Shown here: positions 58,801 to 64,000 of the stretch, in pieces
Position numbering within the stretch: the first letter of the stretch is position 1
How the letters are laid out: each line of letters begins with the position of its first letter
NCBI RefSeq assembly: GCF_032854445.1
Contig: NC_088298.1
Span: 19,055,976 to 19,119,975, forward strand
Direction of reading: 5' to 3'
Source: Liolophura sinensis
Lineage: Eukaryota; Mollusca; Polyplacophora; Chitonida; Chitonidae
Length of the DNA: 64,000 bases
Position numbers and translations under genes: made by a program
The notes under the pieces: model-generated
The model's database searches: none
Seen by the model: only the letters and a program-made list of their open reading frames with translations
Told to the model about the DNA's origin: nothing

Positions 58801-61800
58801 TTCCCGAAGTCACACCAGAGGAAGCCCCCGATGTCACAGAAGAGGAAGCTCTCGAAGTCACAGGAGAGGAAGTTCCCGAGGTCACAGAAGAGGAAGTTCC
58901 CGAAATCACAGCAGCGAAAGCTCATGAAGTGACTCAAGGAGAGGAAGCCCCTGAAGTCACTGAAGGAGAGGAATCCCCTGAAGTCATTATAGAAGAGGAA
59001 GTATCTACACAAACGCTTGAAAATTTGATCTCAATTGGTAAAGATCAAACTGAGAAATTTGCTCACCATTTGTCACAAACAGTTTTATACGATGTTTTGG
59101 AAGAAGTCACTAAAGAGCTGGGAAAAGTTTCTGAAGTAATTGAAGGAGAGGAAGGTCTTGAAGAATTTGCGGAAGAGAAAGTTCCTGAAATCACTGAGGA
59201 AAGACAAAAAATCACCGAGGAAGCACCCGAAGAAATCACCGAGGAAGCACCTGAAGAAATCACCGAGGAAGAACCTGGAGTGACCGGGACATCACCTGAA
59301 GAACTCACAGAGGAGAAAACATCTGGAGAAGTCATTGAGGAATCACCTGAAGAAGTCACACAGGAAGTTCCGAAAGTAGTCACTGAAAAGGCACTTGAAC
59401 AAGTAGCCACTGAGAAGGAAGCACCGGAAGTCACTGAGGAGGAAGTACCCAAAGAAGTCACTGAAAAAGCACCCGAAGAAGTCACTGGGGAAGCACATGA
59501 AGAAGTCACTGAAGACGTTGAAGTCGTCGGAGAAAAGACATTCAAAGAAGAGATTGAAATTGCACCAAGCCCTGGTGATGTTGAAGTTGAGATTTCCTCC
59601 GATGCGGAAAGACAGCTGACGTTAAAAGAGGATGTTGGTGTCACAGATGATACGGAAACCAAAACAATCACAGAGGAAACCCCAGAAGACATTCCTCAAG
59701 TTGCAGAAGAAGAAACATTTAAAGAGAAGCTTGAAATTGCACCAACTCCAGGTGTTGTTGAAGCTGAAATTTCTTCCGAAGTCGAAAAACAACTTTCATT
59801 GAAAGAAGATGTTGGTGTCACAGATGATACGGAAACTAAAACAATTACTGAGGAAAGCCCAGAAGACATTCCTCAAGCTGGAGAAGAAGAAACATTTAAA
59901 GAGGAGCTTGAAATTGCACCAACCCCTGGTGATGTTGAAGCCGAAATTTCTTCCGAAGTCGAAAAACAACTGTCATTGAAAGAAGATGTCGGTGTCACAG
60001 ATGATACGGAAACTAAAACAATTACTGAGGAAAGCCCAGAAGACATTCCTCAAGCTGGAGAAGAAGAAACATTTAAAGAGGAGCTTGAAATTGCACCAAC
60101 CCCGGGTGATGTTGAAGCTGAAATTTCTTCCGAAGTCGAAAAACAACTGTCATTGAAAGAAGATGTCGGTGTCACAGATGATACGGAAACTAAAACAATC
60201 ACAGAGGAAACCCCAGAAGACATTCCTCAAGTTGGAGAAGAAGAAACATTTAAAGAAGAGCTTGAAATTGCACCAAGCCCTGGTGATGTTGAAGTTGAGA
60301 TTTCTTCTGAAGTGGAAAGACAGCTGACGTTGAAAGAGGATGTTGGTGTCACAGATGATACGGAAACTAAAACAATCACAGAGGAAACTCCAGAAGACAT
60401 TCCTCAAGCTGGAGAAGAAGAAACATTTACAGAAGAGCTTGAAATTGCACCAAGCCCTGGTGATGTTGAAGTTGAGATTTCTTCTGAAGTGGAAAGACAG
60501 CTGACGTTGAAAAAGGATGTTGGTGTCACAGATGATACGGAAACTAAAACAATCACAGAGGAAACCCCAGAGGACATTCCTCAAGTTGGAGAAGAAGAAA
60601 CATTTAAAGAGGAGCTTGAAATTGCACCAAGCCCTGGTGATGTTGAAGTTGAGATTTCTTCTGATGTGGAAAGACAGCTGACGTTGAAAGAGGATATTGG
60701 TGTCACAGATGATACGGAAACTAAAACAATCACAGAGGAAACCCCAGAGGACATTCCTCAAGCTGGAGAAGAAGAAACATTTAAAGAGGAGCTTGAAATT
60801 GCACCAAGCCCTGGTGATGTTGAAGTTGAGATTTCTTCTGATGTGGAAAGACAGCTGACGTTGAAAGAGGATGTTGGTGTCACAGATGATACGGAAACTA
60901 AAACAATCACAGAGGAAACCCCAGAAGACATTCCTCAAGTTGGAGAAGAAGAAACATTTAAAGAAGAGCTTGAAATTGCACCAAGCCCTGGTGATGTTGA
61001 AGTTGAGATTTCTTCTGATGTGGAAAGACAGCTGACGTTGAAAGAGGATGTTGGTGTCACAGATGATACGGAAACTAAAACAATCACAGAGGAAACCCCA
61101 GAGGACATTCCTCAAGTTGGAGAAGAAGAAACATTTAAAGAGGAGCTTGAAATTGCACCAAGCCCTGGTGATGTTGAAGTTGAGATTTCTTCTGAAGTGG
61201 AAAGACAGCTGACGTTGAAAGAGGATGTTGGTGTCACAGATGATACGGAAACTAAAACAATCACAGAGGAAACTCCAGAAGACATTCCTCAAGTTGGAGA
61301 AGAAGAAACATTTAAAGAAGAGCTTGAAATTGCACCAAGCCCTGGTGATGTTGAAGTTGAGATTTCTTCTGATGTGGAAAGACAGCTGACGTTAAAGGAG
61401 GATGATGGTGTCACAGATGATACGGAAACTAAAACAATCACAGAGGAAACTCCAGAAGACATTCCTCAAGTTGGAGAAGAAGAAACATTTAAAGAAGAGC
61501 TTGAAATTACGCCAAGCCCTGGTGATGTTGAAGTTGAAATTTCCTCTGAAGTTGAAAAAGAGCTGACGTTGAAAGAGGATATTGGCGTCACAGATGATAC
61601 GGAAACTAAAACAATCGTTGAGGAAACACCAGACGAGATTCCTCAAGTTCAAGAGGAGGAAACATTTAAAGAAGAAGTTGAAATGGCGCCAACTCCTGGT
61701 GATCTTGAAGTTCAGAAATTCCCAGTGAAAGATAAAGTCGATGTGACTGATGACACAATAGCTAAAACAGTATGTGAGGAAAGACAGAAGTTTGAAGAAA

Positions 61801-64000
61801 GCGTTGAAATTGCGCCGAAAGCTGGAGATATTGAAACATTTACGTCCGAAGAACAGCTAAGAGTACCCGATACAAGGCTGGATTTAGGGGTCATTGAAAT
61901 GGAGGTTACCTCTGGGGAAGCCGAAGTCGTCGTCAAACACGACGAAATTTTGGACATCTCTGCTTCTCCAACAGAGGGTCCTTCTTCATTCAAGGAGGAA
62001 TTTGTGCTCATGCCAGTTCAGCCCAAGGACACGTATGAAATAGAAATAGCACCTGGTAAAATCGAAACAATCACTACTTACCATGAAACTATTGAGATTA
62101 CAGAAGAAATCACACCGGCTACTTGGGACAAAGACATTTCAGGTGTTCCTGTAGAAAGTAGACCGCATGAGCGGAAAACGAGCTTAGATAAGGATATTTT
62201 TCAGGGTGATGAAGATCTGGAAGACAAACAGGAAGAAAAAGAGGAAAGCCCAGTACCTGTTCACGAAATTTTCGCGAAACCGGACGACACACCGTCTATT
62301 TTTGAACGAGAACAGTATGAAGAAACTATTGAAATTGCACCTAAATCCACAGATACTCAGATCTGTCCTACTTCTGATGGAATTGTCTCGAAAGAAGAGT
62401 TCAGTGTATCTGACATGGGCCCGGACCTCGGAGTTGTTGAAATGAAGCTTCGACCAGGGGAAGCTCAACTTGTTGTCACACATGACGAAAATTTAGAGAT
62501 ATCCACAGCTTCGCAACCAGGTCTTCCGTCTACATTCAGGGAAAATTTGGTGATCATGCCTGTTCAACCCAAAGATACATTCGAAATTGAAATATCCCCG
62601 GGTGAAATAGAAAAAATCACTACCTACCACGAAACAGTTGAGATAACAGAAGAGATCATAGATGTTTCAGATGAAGAAAGCTCCGTAGTACCTGAAGAGA
62701 GAAAAAAGAGCTTAGTGGATGAAGAAACACAGCCAGTAAAACTGATTCCTGCCGATGTAGATGCAGAACTTCCACTAGAAAAAGACAAACTTCCTGCACA
62801 AGACCTCACAGATGACTTGCGAGATGTTGTTCAGCGAGAAAGCTTTGAAGAAAGCATTGAAATTGGACCTAAATCGACAGATAAAAAGATCTTGCCTTCC
62901 GACACTAGTGTTGTGCCTGAGGACGTGGTAAAAGATTCCGATGTACGTCCAGACTTCGGGGTCATTGAAGTAGAGGTTACACCAGGAAAATCTGAGCTTG
63001 TTATTACCCACGATCAAAGCTTAGAAATATCGCCAACTTCAGAACCAGAGGGTCCGTCCACTTTCCAGGAGAAATTGGTGCTTTTACCAGTCAAGCCTAA
63101 GGATACATATGAAATAGAAATTGCTCCTGGAAAGATTGAAACCATCACAACGTATCATGAAACTCTTGAGATCACAGAGGAAATTGTTGAAACTGCGTTT
63201 GATGAAGATATTCGACCAGTACCGATAAAGAGTAGCCCAGGCGATCATGAAAAGGATATGGACGATGAAAAAACCTTTCAACCTGAAGACTTGTCTTCCA
63301 TTGTTCAACAAGAGCGTTTTGAAGAAAGCATTGAAATAGCGCCCAAAACACCGAGCTCTCCAGCGACTTTGTTAGACACTCAGATGGTTTCTCAGGAACA
63401 CTTAAGAGTGTCTGACACACGTCCAGACTTTGGAGTTGTAGAAATGGAACTAATTCCAGGAAAATCTGAGGTAACAGTGAGTTACGATGAACGTCTAGAG
63501 ATATCCGGGACATTACAACCAGAAGGCCCATCAGTGTTTAAAGAACAGTTTGAAATTGTACCAGAGCAGCCCAGAGAATCAATCGAGATAGAAATTGCCC
63601 CTGGCAAAGTTGAAACCATTACAACTTACCATGAAACACTAGAAGTCACAGAAGAACTAAGCGGTGCTTCGTCAGATGAAGAGGACCTCGCTGAAGACAG
63701 AAAACCAGATGTCCAGGAAATGGTATTTGACGACGAAGATACACAATCCAAGAAATTGTCACCGACAGAAAAGGTGATTTCAAAAGATGACAAACCCATA
63801 GATACAAGTGTTGATGAAGACAGGCCTGATATTCCTGTCGATGTTTCTGAAGAATCTGTCATACCCGAAACAACATCTGACGAAATATCTACAGACATAG
63901 ATGAGAGAGAAACTTCTCCAAAACCAGAGGACGTGCCGTATATTGTTGGACCAGACCGATTTGAAGAAAGCATTGAAATTGCACCCAGAACGACTGATGT
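55896..64000 (+). CDS. exon 20 (cut by window edge): octapeptide array, 59-aa array, long repeats
   Basis: Open from the acceptor TTAAAG (phase 0: DEIQVETKPADQEE) to the last base of the window, over 2,700 codons. Order: ~330 unique acidic residues with a Ser-rich stretch (ERKLSSGSEEEISTEEE); an amphipathic segment EKFADDLSKTILSMVFEQ; an octapeptide array (56883-58930); a second amphipathic copy EKFAHHLSQTVLYDVLEE; an irregular EEITEEAPEE region; twelve 59-residue units (59538-61661); then a long repeat of ~160-210 residues in four copies plus a partial. The E-T-F-K-E-E and EIAP motifs tie it to exons 1, 2 and 8. No Ig domain is reached before the edge. Confidence 0.88.
56604..56663 (+). other. 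amphipathic helix segment, copy A
   Basis: Encodes EIEKFADDLSKTILSMVFEQ, a non-repetitive segment with hydrophobic residues at helix spacing in otherwise disordered acidic sequence. A partner copy lies at 59049-59109 on the other side of the octapeptide array. Confidence 0.7.
56883..58930 (+). repeat. coding octapeptide array (24-bp unit, over 80 copies)
   Basis: The unit is EEAPEVTE with variants (LEVT, PEIT, VPEVTG, ALKVTR). Some units are seven residues long (EVTEEAL, EVTEEAV), a 3-bp loss that is itself propagated. Nearly every unit keeps GAGGAAGCT and GAAGTCACA at DNA level. Confidence 0.94.
59049..59109 (+). other. amphipathic helix segment, copy B
   Basis: Encodes TEKFAHHLSQTVLYDVLEEV. 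It shares EKFA-x-x-LS-x-T-[IV]-L-x-x-V with copy A. The preceding residues also match (SLEDLTSI against TLENLISI), so a block of ~40 residues was duplicated before the octapeptides expanded between the copies. Confidence 0.72.
59538..61661 (+). repeat. coding tandem array, 12 x 177 bp (59 aa)
   Basis: Exact 177-bp register: starts at 59538, 59715, 59892 and so on to 61485; a diverged 13th unit begins at 61662. The unit contains TFKEELEIAPSPGDVEVEIS, ERQLTLKEDVGVTDDTETKT and ITEETPEDIPQVGEEE. Confidence 0.96.
61791..64000 (+). repeat. long coding repeat (~160-210 aa), four copies and a partial fifth
   Basis: Copies begin with FEESVEIAP-like motifs at 61791, 62316, 62844, 63318 and 63960. Shared order: FEESIEIAP; RPDFGVVEMEL-PGKSE; a THDE-LEIS segment; EGPS-FKE; MPVQPKDTYEIEIAPGKIE; TITTYHETLEITEE. 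The copies are diverged but collinear and far less low-complexity than the other arrays. Confidence 0.88.

Larger units (their letters stand above)
542..64000 (+). other. titin-like giant muscle gene, internal part (both ends outside the window)
   Basis: Twenty coding exons can be chained in one direction from their splice sites and reading phases. They give seven I-set Ig domains separated by long Glu-rich repeat arrays, then DFRxxL and IQ motifs. Ig beads joined by E/P/V/T-rich extensible spacers are the hallmark of the titin, kettin/sallimus and TTN-1 class of sarcomere proteins. No kinase, Fn3, SH3 or RhoGEF domain is visible here, so titin-like, kettin-like and obscurin-like cannot be separated firmly. 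The first exon is entered in phase 0 from an unseen upstream exon, and the last runs off the right edge. The class is inferred from domain architecture, not from a database match. Confidence 0.85.

Noticed and set aside
57225-59012. - strand frame of ~595 codons, Phe/Ser/Cys-rich
   Set aside because: A shadow of the octapeptide array. A 24-bp unit free of stops in one antisense frame stays free through all copies.

Overview
The window is eukaryotic and holds one internal stretch of a single giant gene on the + strand. The gene is a titin/kettin-class muscle protein. Its coding blocks sit between introns with GT...AG borders and pyrimidine-tract acceptors. They encode seven I-set immunoglobulin domains, very long acidic Glu/Val/Thr/Pro repeat arrays, three DFRxxL motifs and an IQ motif. 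I see no start codon context and no shared final stop, so the gene runs past both window edges. The E-rich spacers between Ig domains, the DFRxxL and IQ motifs, the AT-rich introns and the tRNA-derived SINE copies suggest a lophotrochozoan invertebrate, perhaps a mollusc or brachiopod. The protein class is firm; the species assignment is weak.

Layout. 0.5-7.4 kb: two exons with Ig1, an 18 x 45-residue array, a 57-residue cassette array and Ig2. 8.0-9.2 kb: three short exons with a linker and Ig3. 13.9-14.2 kb: an exon that begins as acidic titin-like sequence but ends in a hydrophobic tail of about 36 residues, a stop codon and a UTR-like region. It looks like an alternative last exon making a membrane-anchored short isoform. 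19.5-24.4 kb: one exon with a 32 x 45-residue array and Ig4. 27.9-43.6 kb: a single 15.7-kb exon with 56-residue units mixed with longer FEIAPSQDE cassettes, then a 38 x 45-residue array; six 1-nt indels cluster at 30.13-30.63 kb. 44.9-46.0 kb: two acidic linker exons. 46.6-52.2 kb: Ig5, Ig6, three tiny DFRxxL exons and Ig7. 52.9-54.7 kb: an IQ motif split by an intron, then an acidic linker. 55.9 kb to the edge: another giant exon with an octapeptide array flanked by two copies of an amphipathic helix, a 12 x 59-residue array, and a less simple repeat of 160-210 residues.

How it fits together. Ig domains are rigid beads and the acidic arrays would be long, highly charged spacers or springs. 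DFRxxL motifs are known F-actin-binding motifs in long myosin light chain kinase, and IQ motifs bind calmodulin or light chains. The distal part may therefore be an actin- and calcium-responsive node. Nearly all module borders are phase 1 and every complete module between them is a multiple of 3, apart from the indel-damaged giant exon. Modules could thus be skipped to tune length without breaking frame. Introns carry SINE-like insertions and several minisatellites. No gene is supported on the - strand; its long open frames are shadows of the repeat arrays.
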